Positions 1 through 9,322 of a stretch of DNA of 64,000 nucleotides are shown one piece after another. Under the pieces are notes generated by a model. It was given only the letters and a program-made list of their open reading frames with translations. It did no database searches and was not told the DNA's origin. Numbering within the stretch: position 1 is the first letter of the stretch; every line of letters starts with the position of its first letter. The position numbers and the translations under genes were made by a program. This DNA comes from Niabella soli DSM 19437 (GTDB taxonomy: Bacteria > Bacteroidota > Bacteroidia > Chitinophagales > Chitinophagaceae), in NCBI RefSeq assembly GCF_000243115.2, contig NZ_CP007035.1, positions 744,001 through 808,000 of the forward strand. Direction: 5' to 3'.

Positions 1-764
1 TAATCGCGGCGGAAGCGCTCCCGGCAATATTTACATCCGCAGGAGCGCAGCCCCACATAATCGCACATGTCATCAATTTCATAGCCGTCAAAATCGACTT
101 CGCGGATGATCCGTTCAAGGTATTTGGCGTGCATATCCAAAAAACCGGGGTTGTTGTGGCAGAACGCTTCCATTTGATATTGGCGTGCGTAACCCCTGGT
201 GCCGTCAAAAATATCAAGTTCGCAGATGTCCTGGAAGAAGTGTCCCTCATACTGGGCATGCCTGGCGGCTACCGGGTCATGAAACAATAAAATATGATGC
301 CGCTGATTGCGGTGCAGCTTATTAAACTCTTCGGTGCCTCTCGGCCGCTCCACATGGTTGCAGGAATAGTGCTCAATGAATTTGATATTGTACTGGTGCA
401 ACTCATCCCGCACGGCTCTGAAATATTCGTGCAATTGTCCGAAATAATTTGAAAAATCAAAGCGGATATGAAATCCATAATTTACCGCTGTGTCAATCTT
501 TGCCTTTGCAAAACCTGCGGCCCGTCTTTTTACTTTATCCCGGATGGCTTTCTGGTTCCATTGCAAATCCTCCAGGGCATTCCACCAACTGGCCACCCTA
601 TTGGGAATAAACGGAATGTCCGGTCCCTGCATTGCCATGGATGAATTTGACCTCGAAGCATACAGTTCCGGCAGGTGTACCAACTTTTTCCCTGCGCTTA
701 ACCCAACGCCGCCCACGCCCGATAGTTTTAAAAAATGACGCCTGTTATATGTTTTGTGGTTCAT
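1..764 (-). CDS. Tat-exported glycoside-hydrolase-like protein, 3' end cut by window
   Basis: The reading frame starts at the ATG complementary to 762-764 and runs off the left edge, so only about 254 N-terminal residues are visible. The N-terminus has a twin-arginine signal (NRRHFLKLSG), predicting export of a folded protein to the periplasm. The body contains EYFRAVRDELHQYNIKFIEHYS and, near the cut, DFDGYEIDDM followed by a CGCKYC motif. An acidic strand-end motif followed by CxCxxC is what I know from TIM-barrel putative glycosidases of the GHL6/GH10-like type, some joined to beta-galactosidase trimerisation domains. The substrate cannot be read. The general fold is moderately sure, the family name less so. 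Confidence 0.6.
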   Translation of the reverse strand, partial: MNHKTYNRRHFLKLSGVGGVGLSAGKKLVHLPELYASRSNSSMAMQGPDIPFIPNRVASWWNALEDLQWNQKAIRDKVKRRAAGFAKAKIDTAVNYGFHIRFDFSNYFGQLHEYFRAVRDELHQYNIKFIEHYSCNHVERPRGTEEFNKLHRNQRHHILLFHDPVAARHAQYEGHFFQDICELDIFDGTRGYARQYQMEAFCHNNPGFLDMHAKYLERIIREVDFDGYEIDDMCDYVGLRSCGCKYCRERFRRD

Positions 765-907
765 GTTTGTTGCTGTTAGAATCAGAAAATAAAGTATAAA
801 ACCTGTCTGTATCAAATGCCGGGAAGTCGGAAATACGGGAGATATTATCTGTGACTTACCGCCTCACCGGTTCCCCGGCCGAATAGTATTCTTGAGACAA
901 TCACTGT

Positions 908-1759
908 TCATTGAAAGGGGCGATGATACCGGGTGAGCCCTTCAATGGCGGAGGGGAATATATTGCCGACGGCTACTTCATACCGGGCCGCCACCAGTGT
1001 AAAAATATCTTTTAGATAATAGGCTACTGAACCCACGGTATTAATGGAATAATGCCGGTAGCTCTTATAGTGGGTGATCATCTTTTTAAAAAAATCGTCG
1101 AAGTTGGTAATAGCCAGTTCCCTGCAATAATCCATATCAATATGGTCTGCTGCGAACCGCGCAAACCGGGCGCAGTATTGGTTGGGGGTCTTTGAGGTAT
1201 ACACTTCGTTGATCAGGCTTTCCGGCGTCAGTTGATAGCGCTGCTCAAAAATTTGCTTAAGCGCTTCGGGCATGTAGCCCCTTATATAATCGATCAGTAC
1301 CATCTTGCCGAGATAGGCCCCGCTGCCTTCGTCGCCTAATAAGAACCCGCCCGATTCGATGTTGGTGATAATATGGGTTCCGTCATACATTCCGCTGTTG
1401 CTGCCTGTGCCCAATATAGCAGCAAAGCCTGCATCTTTTTGTAGCAGGGCCCTGGCGGCGGCCAGCAGATCAGTTTCCAGGAAGATTTCGGCGCCGGGAA
1501 ATACCGGGGTGATTCCCTCCCTTAACACCGCATCTGTTTCCTTTGAATAACCGGCGCCCGTACTGTAAAAGAAAATTTTTTCTATATCATCACAATGCTC
1601 CGCCATAGCGGGCGGTAATGCCTTTTGCAGGGATTGTGCAATGTAGCCGGCGTCTACAAAAAAAGGATGGTAGCCTTCCGTTTCAAAATTAAAAACGGCA
1701 GCGTTATTGATGAAACTCCAGGTAGTTTTTGTGGCGCCGCCGTCTGCGATAAGGATCAT
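908..1759 (-). CDS. BadF/BadG/BcrA/D-family sugar kinase (N-acetylglucosamine kinase-like)
   Basis: A 283-residue cytoplasmic ATPase. The N-terminus MILIADGGATKTTW is the phosphate-1 loop of the BadF ATPase family, and FAAILGTGSNSGMYDG is the phosphate-2/adenosine region. Bacteroidota proteins of this length and start are commonly annotated as N-acetylglucosamine kinases, phosphorylating amino sugars for entry into glycolysis. An upstream in-frame ATG would add 18 residues (start at 1813), but family members begin directly at the MILIADGG strand, so I chose 1759. It is divergent from the dehydrogenase gene across a 515-bp region holding element copy 1. MurQ and GH20 elsewhere in the window fit an amino-sugar role. 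The exact sugar is unproven. Confidence 0.8.
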   Translation of the reverse strand: MILIADGGATKTTWSFINNAAVFNFETEGYHPFFVDAGYIAQSLQKALPPAMAEHCDDIEKIFFYSTGAGYSKETDAVLREGITPVFPGAEIFLETDLLAAARALLQKDAGFAAILGTGSNSGMYDGTHIITNIESGGFLLGDEGSGAYLGKMVLIDYIRGYMPEALKQIFEQRYQLTPESLINEVYTSKTPNQYCARFARFAADHIDMDYCRELAITNFDDFFKKMITHYKSYRHYSINTVGSVAYYLKDIFTLVAARYEVAVGNIFPSAIEGLTRYHRPFQ

Positions 1760-2274
1760 GGTTGTTATGGAATTTTTGAACGTAAAATTTAGGCGATTTA
1801 ATTCAATATACAATGACTGCAGTTGCTTAAAAAACGCAAAATTGATTTTTAAATGAAATTCCCGTTATTTGTTTTAGTGACTGCCGGGAAGTGTATATTT
1901 TCTATAAATAGTTTATTTTTAAAATGTTAAGCTATTTGCTGCAATAGGGTGCCGCAATCTTCTTGCTTTAATTAAATCGGTTTGTTTGCGTAAAATAAAA
2001 TAAAAATCCGCAAAAAAACCGCAAAAAAATTATTTTTTATATTTTTTGAAGTTATATTGCGTACTGGTTGGGTTGTGGTACGATTGAAATACTGCGGGAT
2101 AGATTGATTGCGGCAGCGCCATTGAAATAGTAGAGGTCCTGCTGAATTGTAAACGATGCCGGGTGACTGTTGCGAAAGATACTTCTGTCAATGCGTGAAT
2201 AGAAATAATTAAAAGAGGGCGTGCACCAAAACGCCGGGGCCATATTGAAAAAATTATACTCAATTTAATATTTT
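1760..2274. other. 515-bp divergent intergenic region
   Basis: This AT-rich stretch separates the sugar kinase (-) from the dehydrogenase lipoprotein (+). It holds the bipartite A-tract element at about 1985-2062, listed separately. The 210 bp between that element and the ATG at 2275 has no convincing ORF or hairpin, so a long 5' leader is possible. I see nothing interpretable in about 1830-1980. Confidence 0.6.
1985..2062 (+). promoter_or_regulatory. Bipartite A-tract element, copy 1
   Basis: Two tandem CCGCAAAAAAA half-sites start at 2008 and 2019, exactly 11 bp apart, and are followed 43 bp from the first by GTTATATTGCGT (2051-2062). The same arrangement recurs at 34880-34946 and 58118-58194, with a partial copy at 21741-21790. 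A TTTGCGT (1985-1991) lies just upstream, in inverted orientation to the half-sites. The direct-repeat spacing of one helical turn suggests an operator or activator site with the TATATTGC part perhaps overlapping a -7 box. The repetition is seen; the role is inferred. Confidence 0.6.
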
Positions 2275-4440
2275 ATGAAAAGAAAAGTTAGTGTGTTCTT
2301 AACAATTGCATCGGTTGGGCTGGTTGCATTTTTTTCCTGTACCAGTGGGGGCGGGAAGCAGAGCGGCAAACCCCGTTATTCCGAGCCACTTACAACGGAT
2401 GAAGCACTGAAAAAATTTGAACTGGATCCGAATTTTGAAATACAGGTATTTGCGGCGGAGCCTTATATTACTGATCCGGTTGATCTCACTTTTGATGAGA
2501 ATGGCGTGGCTTATGCCGTGAGCATGCCCGACTATCCCTATCCGCCAAAACCCGGACAGGAAAAAGGGAACATACGCGTATTGCTGGATCTGAATAAAGA
2601 CGGCCGCGTGGATTCTTCTGTGGTGTTTGCTGATAAACTGGACGAAGCCACCAGCATGTTGCCCTGGAATGGCGGGCTTATTGTAACAGCGGCGCCTAAT
2701 ATTTTCTTTTTAAAAGATACGAACGGGGATTACAGAGCGGATATAAAAGAGGTATTGTACACCGGGTTTTTTAAAGCAAATTCGGAAGCGCAGATCACCA
2801 GCCTTCGCTATTCGGTGGACAACTGGATTTATGCTAACAACCGCGGGCAGGCGGGCGAAGTAAGTTCACCCGAATCGCCTAATGTAACACCACTCAATAT
2901 GCAGGGCGCCGATTTCAGGTTCCGGTTGGCAGATAAAAAATTTCAACAGGAAACCGGGCCGGGACAGTTTGGGCAGGCAATTAATGATTGGGGGCACCGC
3001 TTCTTTACAGAAAATTCGATTCATATACAGGAGTCGGTTATTCCCTGGCGTTATACGCACCGCATCGACTATTTGAAGAACCCGAGGGCGATCATTAATA
3101 TTTCTGACCACGACCCCATTATGTATCAGAGAACCGAAACGCCTTACTGGCGCCAGGCGCGCACCGACGCGCGCAATGCGGCTTTCAGGAAACAGGGATC
3201 GAAGCAAATAGAATATGCCAGGGATCATTTTACCGGATCTTCCGGCGGAACGGTGTACGATGCGGATGCTTTTCCTAAAGAATTTTACGGGAATGTTTTT
3301 ACAGGCGATGTGGCGGGAAGTCTGGTGCACCGCGATGTATTGAACCTGGATCCGCATAGCCCTGTATACACGGCAAAACGTGCGGCAGGTGAGGAGAAAC
3401 GGGAGTTTCTGGCCACCACCGATTCGTGGTTTCGCCCGGTAGGCTTTACCGTGGGCCCTGATGGGTATTTATATGTTATTGATTATTACCGGCAGCATAT
3501 TGAAACCCCGATGTCGATCCCGGACAGTCTTAAAAAAGATATGGATTTTATGCGTGGCAGCAACATGGGAAGGATCTACCGTATTGTGCCCAAAGGGAAA
3601 AAAGCGATCACGGAATTTCCAAAATTAGCTGCCATGACTGCAGCGCAACTGTTACCTTATCTGGGTAATGGCAACCAATGGTATCGCCTGCAGGCACAAC
3701 GGTTAATCATTGCAAAACAGGATCAATCAGTGACCGGGGCATTAAAGAATGTCATTAAAACCAGTACCAACGCATTAGAGCGGCTGCATGCGATCTATAC
3801 ATTAGAAGGATTAAATGCTTTAGATGCCGCTGTTGTAAAACAGGCGCTGGCAGACCCGGTTTCGGGCGTGCGTGAACACGGTGTAATGCTGGCGGAGCGC
3901 TACCCCGAGCTGGCGCCGGAAATAGCAAAGATCGCCGTGAATGATTCTTCAGCAAGAACCGCGTTGCAGGCGACCCTGAGCATCGGTAATTCAAAAAATA
4001 ATGCGTTGGTGATGCAAACCTTAGCGCAGGTTGCTGAAAAATATGCCGGCAGCAATACCTGGTTTAAAACAGCCATATTGAGCAGCCGGGAGGGCAGTTC
4101 AACTGGTTTCTTTAAGTCCTTGCTGGATCGTAAAACATTCTTCAACGGATTTAACCCGGATAAAGGATCGTTTGTTGAGGATTATGCGAGCATTATTGCC
4201 GCGCGCAATAACGCGGGGGAAATAACAAACTTGTTGAAGCAGGTGGATAAAGCGCCTTTGGCGGATGAGCCGCGCTGGAAATATGCGGTGCTAAAAGGGT
4301 TGGGCAAAGTATACAGTACCGGCAAAATAAAAATGGGCGCCGGCACTGTGTCTGAAATCGAAAAACTGAAAACGGGTCCGGCTAAAGATGTTGCAGATAC
4401 CATTGCTAAATACTTTACTATCCCTAATGCAAAAAAATAA
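2275..4440 (+). CDS. Membrane-bound-dehydrogenase-type lipoprotein (Piru_Ver_Nterm/TIGR02604-like)
   Basis: A 721-residue predicted lipoprotein: the hydrophobic signal ends in a lipobox-like FFSC with Cys22. Residues about 45-420 match the propeller domain of putative membrane-bound dehydrogenases (FELDPNFEIQVFAAEP, DLTFDENGVAYAVSMPDYP, LDLNKDGRVD, FRPVGFTVGPDGYLYVIDYY). Residues about 430-650 look like HEAT-type helical repeats. Relatives in Planctomycetes and Verrucomicrobia often end in a c-type cytochrome CxxCH domain; none is present here and I see no Cys besides the lipid-anchor one. The next-but-one gene encodes a HiPIP, a possible electron acceptor. Substrate unknown. Transcription probably starts near element copy 1. 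It overlaps or abuts the next gene, suggesting an operon. Confidence 0.75.
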   Translation: MKRKVSVFLTIASVGLVAFFSCTSGGGKQSGKPRYSEPLTTDEALKKFELDPNFEIQVFAAEPYITDPVDLTFDENGVAYAVSMPDYPYPPKPGQEKGNIRVLLDLNKDGRVDSSVVFADKLDEATSMLPWNGGLIVTAAPNIFFLKDTNGDYRADIKEVLYTGFFKANSEAQITSLRYSVDNWIYANNRGQAGEVSSPESPNVTPLNMQGADFRFRLADKKFQQETGPGQFGQAINDWGHRFFTENSIHIQESVIPWRYTHRIDYLKNPRAIINISDHDPIMYQRTETPYWRQARTDARNAAFRKQGSKQIEYARDHFTGSSGGTVYDADAFPKEFYGNVFTGDVAGSLVHRDVLNLDPHSPVYTAKRAAGEEKREFLATTDSWFRPVGFTVGPDGYLYVIDYYRQHIETPMSIPDSLKKDMDFMRGSNMGRIYRIVPKGKKAITEFPKLAAMTAAQLLPYLGNGNQWYRLQAQRLIIAKQDQSVTGALKNVIKTSTNALERLHAIYTLEGLNALDAAVVKQALADPVSGVREHGVMLAERYPELAPEIAKIAVNDSSARTALQATLSIGNSKNNALVMQTLAQVAEKYAGSNTWFKTAILSSREGSSTGFFKSLLDRKTFFNGFNPDKGSFVEDYASIIAARNNAGEITNLLKQVDKAPLADEPRWKYAVLKGLGKVYSTGKIKMGAGTVSEIEKLKTGPAKDVADTIAKYFTIPNAKK

Positions 4441-4477
4441 GAACTACCGGAAGGGGCTCCCTGCTATTCGGACGAAA

Positions 4478-6352
4478 ATGAGCGTATTGCTCGGGTGCGT
4501 TTGTTTATCGCTCTGTTGCCTGCCGGTATCGGGCTTCGCGCAAAATTTGGGGAACGGCTTTTATGATTACGGCGTTGCCTGTCCGAAAAGTAATGACAGG
4601 GGGATCGTAGCCACTACCGGCGCGGGAGGCCGGAATGTAGTCCTGGCCTGGCTGTTTGATCACCGCGGGGGATATGCGTTGTTGTCTATTGATGCGGCTT
4701 CCGGCGCCACCCAACAGTTTAGTGTTCCTTTTGCTCCGGGCGATGCGCCGTATGCATCCATTCTATCTTCAAAAAATAAATTTTACGGATATTTCAACAG
4801 GAATTTTGCCGAGTTTGACCCTGTGAAGAATGCTTTTACTTTTTCACAAAAAGGGTTTGATCTGACGGCGATGTCTTTTACTGAGGACGATAACGGTCGC
4901 ATCTGGGCGGCAACCTATCCCAACTGTGGGCTGGTAGCGTACGAGCCCGGTACAAAGGAGCTGGTGAATTATGGTTTTCTGAACAAGGAGCCCTGGATGC
5001 AATACCCCCGTGCCCTTGCTGCCGATGCGAAGGGATGGATATACATTGCAGTGGGACCAACGGAAACCCAGATACTGGCGTTTAATCCGCAAACAAAAGA
5101 AACCAGGAAACTGTTGAACGGAGCACAACGCCAGAAAGGATGGCCTTCCTTATACAGGGCATTAGATGGAAAGGTGTATGCAACGGCATCAGAGGAATCT
5201 GGAAAAAGCATCCGGCTTTTTAATGGGGTTGCCGATTTTACAGAACAGGCTTTTAAAGTGGTTAATGAAAAGCCTTATATAGCCGGATCGCAAAACCTTT
5301 TTTATAAAAAGTTTCCGGATGGATCGGCTATTAAAAGTTTAGATTTAGGTGATCGTGAACTGGTAATTAAAAACACCACGGGTGAAAAGAAGCTTAAATT
5401 TACCTATACCAGTGAGGGGAGCTTGGTGATGGGGGTGGATGTAACGGCCAGGGGGCAACTGATTGGCGGCGCTACATTCCCGATGCGCTACTTTATATTT
5501 GATCCGGCTGCAAATAAATTTGAAGATTACGGAGCTTACGGTCAGTTTAACACTTCTGAAGCTTTTAAAAACTACGTTTATTTTGGCGCTTATCCGCAGG
5601 GAGGATTGGTACGATACAATGCAGATCAGGCTATAAGCAAAGGAGCGAACCCTGTGGTGCTGGCTACCGACAAGCAGCATGTGCACCGGCCGCACCGGGT
5701 CCTGGTATTGGAACAATTGAATAAAGTGTTATTAACGGGTACCCCTGAGTACGGATATACCGGGGGCGGGATGTTAATTTATAACAACAAAGAGAAAACG
5801 GTAAAAACACTAAGTGATAGTTCGTTGATCCCCGATCAGTCAACGATGAGCATGACGGAACTGGATCCTGCAACGGTGTTGGGTGGTACCACAACCGCGC
5901 CCGGTACCGGCGGGCTGAAAAAAGCGAAGGAAGCGACCCTTTATCTTTTTGATGCGAAAAATTTAAAGGTGACCTGGAGGGGCAATGTTTTAGCCGGTAC
6001 GCAAACGTATGACGACCTGTGCAAAATTGGTAAAGTGGTTTATGGAATTGCGGACAGTAAGTGGTTCTTTGTTTTTGACCCTTCCAGTCGGGCGATCATT
6101 TATAAAGAAGCAATACCCGATGCGTTTGGCCCGGTTGTAACCGTACAATCGCCACGGGTATTTGTCAGGAGGCCTTCCGGTAATGCCTTGTACGTGATTT
6201 GTAAAAAGGGGATTTTAAAAGTAAACGCGTCTTCATTTAAACTGGAAAAGGTAGCCCAGTCTCCGGTTGCTATTGAGGCCGGCGGCACCTATTACAATAA
6301 CAAAATATATTTCATAAGCGGCTCTCATTTATGCAGCTATCAATTAAATTAA
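4478..6352 (+). CDS. Secreted beta-propeller-like protein of unknown function (paralogue of 45586-47499)
   Basis: A 624-residue protein with an N-terminal signal peptide (hydrophobic core LLGCVCLSLCCLPVSG, cleavage near FAQ). The body is built of repeated strands with WAATYPN, GGATFPM, GTPEYGYTGGG and GGTTTAPGTGG motifs, suggesting an NHL/SMP-30-like propeller. A close full-length paralogue lies at 45586-47499, sharing these motifs in the same order and the C-terminal SGSHL.SY. Start choice: ATG 4478 begins the signal peptide as in the paralogue; ATG 4427, overlapping the previous gene by 14 nt, is the alternative. It sits between a dehydrogenase-type lipoprotein and a HiPIP. I do not recognise a named family or enzymatic residues. 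Confidence 0.7.
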   Translation: MSVLLGCVCLSLCCLPVSGFAQNLGNGFYDYGVACPKSNDRGIVATTGAGGRNVVLAWLFDHRGGYALLSIDAASGATQQFSVPFAPGDAPYASILSSKNKFYGYFNRNFAEFDPVKNAFTFSQKGFDLTAMSFTEDDNGRIWAATYPNCGLVAYEPGTKELVNYGFLNKEPWMQYPRALAADAKGWIYIAVGPTETQILAFNPQTKETRKLLNGAQRQKGWPSLYRALDGKVYATASEESGKSIRLFNGVADFTEQAFKVVNEKPYIAGSQNLFYKKFPDGSAIKSLDLGDRELVIKNTTGEKKLKFTYTSEGSLVMGVDVTARGQLIGGATFPMRYFIFDPAANKFEDYGAYGQFNTSEAFKNYVYFGAYPQGGLVRYNADQAISKGANPVVLATDKQHVHRPHRVLVLEQLNKVLLTGTPEYGYTGGGMLIYNNKEKTVKTLSDSSLIPDQSTMSMTELDPATVLGGTTTAPGTGGLKKAKEATLYLFDAKNLKVTWRGNVLAGTQTYDDLCKIGKVVYGIADSKWFFVFDPSSRAIIYKEAIPDAFGPVVTVQSPRVFVRRPSGNALYVICKKGILKVNASSFKLEKVAQSPVAIEAGGTYYNNKIYFISGSHLCSYQLN

Positions 6353-6364
6353 ATTAAAATTTTC

Positions 6365-6748
6365 ATGCAAGACAGACGTAAGTTTTTAAGACAGGTGTTT
6401 TTTTCCGCAGGCACTGCTATTGCAGGAGCTGCATTGTTACAGGCTTGTGGCAACGATAGCCATACAACGGATAAGCCTGCTGATACCACGGCCTCCGGCA
6501 AACCGGCGGCTGTGCCGGAGGCGCCGGCTAATGCTATTATCGACAGCGCCCAGATGACACAGGAAGATTTTGATAAAAGAAAAAACCTGGGGTATGTGGA
6601 AAAGACACCGATGGAAGATAAGCATTGTGAAAATTGCGCCCTTTACCTGCGACCCGAAGGGGATAAAAAATATGGCGGATGCCAGTTGCTGCGGGGCCCC
6701 ATAGCCCCAGGCGGATACTGCACCTACTGGGCCGAGAAGCAGGGCTGA
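6365..6748 (+). CDS. Tat-exported high-potential iron-sulfur protein (HiPIP)
   Basis: A 127-residue protein with a Tat signal (DRRKFLRQVFF), then a lipobox-like LLQAC (Cys28), a Thr/Pro/Ala-rich linker at about 30-58, and a small C-terminal domain with four cysteines at 88, 91, 106 and 119 (C-x2-C-x14-C-x12-C), the HiPIP pattern, ending CTYW. HiPIPs carry a [4Fe-4S] cluster and shuttle electrons in the periplasm; Tat export fits insertion of the cluster before transport. It is 12 bp after the propeller gene and probably co-transcribed with the dehydrogenase-type lipoprotein, whose electrons it may accept (inference). It converges on eboF with only 5 bp between stop codons. Confidence 0.88.
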   Translation: MQDRRKFLRQVFFSAGTAIAGAALLQACGNDSHTTDKPADTTASGKPAAVPEAPANAIIDSAQMTQEDFDKRKNLGYVEKTPMEDKHCENCALYLRPEGDKKYGGCQLLRGPIAPGGYCTYWAEKQG

Positions 6749-6753
6749 TCTTT

Positions 6754-8103
6754 TTAGGAATGGAGGTGCTGCCAGATAACATCATAAACGGCAGTTGGCG
6801 GTACCTCCGGCGCTGCTGAAAAATCTTTCGTAATTAATACAGGTTTGTATGCATCCGTAACAAAAGGACTTCCGTGAGAACCCTTTACCAGAGAGGCATC
6901 TAAAGGAATGACGTCCATTACATAACGCATGCCCAGTTTCTTTTTAAGCAACTTGTAAGCCGCCCTTGCTTTGGAGGTCATAAATAGTTCTGCCGGATCG
7001 TAACCCGGCTTCTTATGTATGTCCACACATCTTGCATAGTCAGGAGCCAGTTCATCATTGTTCCAGAAATAATAGGTAAACCAACTGTTATTGGCTGCTA
7101 CTGCCACCAGGTCGCCCGACCGTTCGTGATCGATATGGTAATTTATTTGTTCCGTTTTATCCAATACACGGGCAACGCCATCGGTGTTTTCCAAAAGACT
7201 TTTTATTTCGGCTATTAGTGTTTTATCTTCAACGTATACATGCGCTACCTGATGATCCGCTACGGCAAAGGCCTTTGAAGCCCCTGCATCTAACAATTCC
7301 AGCCCCCGTTCCTTTCTTATAGCTATATAATCGTTATTACGCAGGATCCTGTTTATGTGTATGGGATTAGATACCGGCGTAATACCATATTCTGATAGCA
7401 CAATGATCCTTACCTTTTGTTGCTGATAATAATTGATCAGTTGCATTGCCACTTTGTCTATTGCGGCACATTCGCTTTTTATAAGCGTTTCATCGGGACC
7501 AAATTTTTGCAGACAATAATCTAAGTGAGGCAAATAGATCAATGTTAACGTAGGATTGTGTAAACGGTCGGTTTCTATGGATGCGTCTGCAATCCATTGT
7601 GAGGATTTAATACTGGCGCCCGGCCCCCAGAACTGGAACAAGGGAAATTGTCCCAACTGCTGTTGCAGCGTATCTCTCAGCGATGCGGGATGGGTGTAAC
7701 AATCCGGTATTTTTCTTCCGTCCGCAAGATAATTGGGGCGCGGCGTGGCGCTGTAGTCAACTGATGAATACATGTTATACCACCAAAACATATTGCTTGC
7801 CGTAAAACCGGCATCCGCTTCCTTTGCCGCCTCCCAGATTTTTTTTGCCTGCACCAGTTTGTTCGATTGCTTCCAGAATTTTATTTCACTCTCTGCATGA
7901 TCATACCAGCCGTTCCCGACTATGCCCGTTTCGGATGGCCATTTCCCTGTAAGGTAGGTAGATTGGACGGGGGTGGTAACGGCGGGAAGCATCGGCGTTA
8001 TTACGCTAAGGTTATGCCCGGCGGCATGGCGGCTAAGCGATGGGAGCAAATGAAGAATGGATTTTGATAAGCCTACTACATTTAATACAACGGTCTTTTG
8101 CAT
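6754..8103 (-). CDS. eboF: EboF: alkaline-phosphatase/nucleotide-pyrophosphatase superfamily protein
   Basis: 449 residues, last gene of the ebo operon. The TTPVQSTYLTG motif holds the candidate Thr nucleophile of the phosphodiesterase/alkaline-phosphatase fold. GNGWYDHAESEIKFWKQSN, FWWYNMYSSVDYS, LPHLDYCLQKFGPDE and LSEYGITPVS match EboF proteins as I know them. The start at 8103 (MQKTVVLNVVGL) lies 2 bp after the eboE stop; an ATG 30 nt upstream lies inside eboE and is less likely. Classic metal ligands are altered in places (LSEYG instead of SDHG), apparently a family trait. The ebo genes are known from cyanobacterial scytonemin precursor export and from the Pseudomonas edb cluster; the reaction of EboF is not established. 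Confidence 0.88.
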   Translation of the reverse strand: MQKTVVLNVVGLSKSILHLLPSLSRHAAGHNLSVITPMLPAVTTPVQSTYLTGKWPSETGIVGNGWYDHAESEIKFWKQSNKLVQAKKIWEAAKEADAGFTASNMFWWYNMYSSVDYSATPRPNYLADGRKIPDCYTHPASLRDTLQQQLGQFPLFQFWGPGASIKSSQWIADASIETDRLHNPTLTLIYLPHLDYCLQKFGPDETLIKSECAAIDKVAMQLINYYQQQKVRIIVLSEYGITPVSNPIHINRILRNNDYIAIRKERGLELLDAGASKAFAVADHQVAHVYVEDKTLIAEIKSLLENTDGVARVLDKTEQINYHIDHERSGDLVAVAANNSWFTYYFWNNDELAPDYARCVDIHKKPGYDPAELFMTSKARAAYKLLKKKLGMRYVMDVIPLDASLVKGSHGSPFVTDAYKPVLITKDFSAAPEVPPTAVYDVIWQHLHS

Positions 8104-8105
8104 AA

Positions 8106-9317
8106 TTATTTGTTCAGGTGTTTGAGCGCCCATTTTAGTTCCCTGGTTATAGAGCCTCCAATATCTTTTTTTAATGCTTTGGGCAAAACCTCCCAGGTGT
8201 AGGTTTCCACTTCCAGGTGCTGTGTGAGCGGCGTATTTTTATGCATGTCCAGGATGTTTATGATATCGTCCTGCGTAGTGGACAGCGGGGGTATTTTTTT
8301 TGTAAAAATGGGCACATGATAATGGATGCGCCATTCTTTAACTGATGCGTCACCGCTGTGTTGAAGGGCTTCCGGAAGATCCCGATAGGATACCAATTCG
8401 TTGTGCTTGCTTCGGCTGATAACCTGGTGCAGGTAGGTAGGTTCAGCAAATTGCCTGATGGCCTTTGTTAGCGTATTCCGTCCCGTATTATTTTTTTGGA
8501 AAATAGCTTTAAGTGCTGCACTGATCTGTATTTTACCAATTTTTATGCCCCGCTTTTGCAATAATTTAATAGTGGTAGTTGGTTGCTCGTAATTAATGGC
8601 CGCGTGGCAAATGTCATAACATAATCGTACATATTTTTTTAAAAGGCTGCGGGCTTTTGAAAAAGACAGGTCCAGTTCCTGGCTTAGCTTGCGGGCGCCG
8701 GTTTCCAACAATTCACCGGTATACCAATTGATAAAGGAAAGGGTATCCGTTAAAAGCCCATCCGGTTCAGGCTCAATCGCAATAAAAATAGTTTTGCCAT
8801 ATTCCTGCTCCAGTTTTATTAAATGGGTAACGACAGCAATAATGCTGCCGGTGGCTTTTTTTACGGCGCGGTTAGTGGCTGCTTCATTTTTATGCCAATA
8901 CCGGTAGCTCAACGGCGAGGTGGAGATGCTACCTTCCATCTTGTCCGGAAGCAGCGCGGCCAGTATGCCGGCAAGTTGTTTGGTATAGTTTACCCGTTTA
9001 ACAGTAGTCCAGTCGGGAGCATGTACCGTGTCTTTTACGGTCGTCTTATGAAAACCGCCATAAGGAAACCCGTTCATGGTGAATACATAGGCATTTTGTT
9101 CCCCAAGCCAGTTTTTAAACCGGGCTAATTCTTTTTTTTGGGAAAGCGTTTGCGCTGCAGTGGCTGATAGCCGCAAACCGATGCCCATGGCTGTTTTGGG
9201 ACTGCATTTCTTTTTTATCTCCGGGAAATATTTTTGCAACTCACTGAAATGTGCGGCCCATGTTTCGCCCGAATGAATATTGCTGCAATAGGTAAGATGT
9301 CCATAATTTGTTCTCAT
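8106..9317 (-). CDS. eboE: EboE: xylose-isomerase-like TIM-barrel protein
   Basis: 403 residues. The N-terminus LTYCSNIHSGETWAAHF is diagnostic of EboE, and YVFTMNGFPYGGFH with a later EPEPDGLL and CYDICHAAINYE fits a sugar-isomerase/AP-endonuclease-2-type TIM barrel with Glu/Asp/His metal ligands. It starts 5 bp after the eboD stop and is followed after 2 bp by eboF, so it is clearly in the operon. It is predicted cytoplasmic because no signal peptide is visible. Its substrate in the ebo pathway is not known. Confidence 0.88.
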   Translation of the reverse strand: MRTNYGHLTYCSNIHSGETWAAHFSELQKYFPEIKKKCSPKTAMGIGLRLSATAAQTLSQKKELARFKNWLGEQNAYVFTMNGFPYGGFHKTTVKDTVHAPDWTTVKRVNYTKQLAGILAALLPDKMEGSISTSPLSYRYWHKNEAATNRAVKKATGSIIAVVTHLIKLEQEYGKTIFIAIEPEPDGLLTDTLSFINWYTGELLETGARKLSQELDLSFSKARSLLKKYVRLCYDICHAAINYEQPTTTIKLLQKRGIKIGKIQISAALKAIFQKNNTGRNTLTKAIRQFAEPTYLHQVISRSKHNELVSYRDLPEALQHSGDASVKEWRIHYHVPIFTKKIPPLSTTQDDIINILDMHKNTPLTQHLEVETYTWEVLPKALKKDIGGSITRELKWALKHLNK

Positions 9318-9322
9318 GATGC

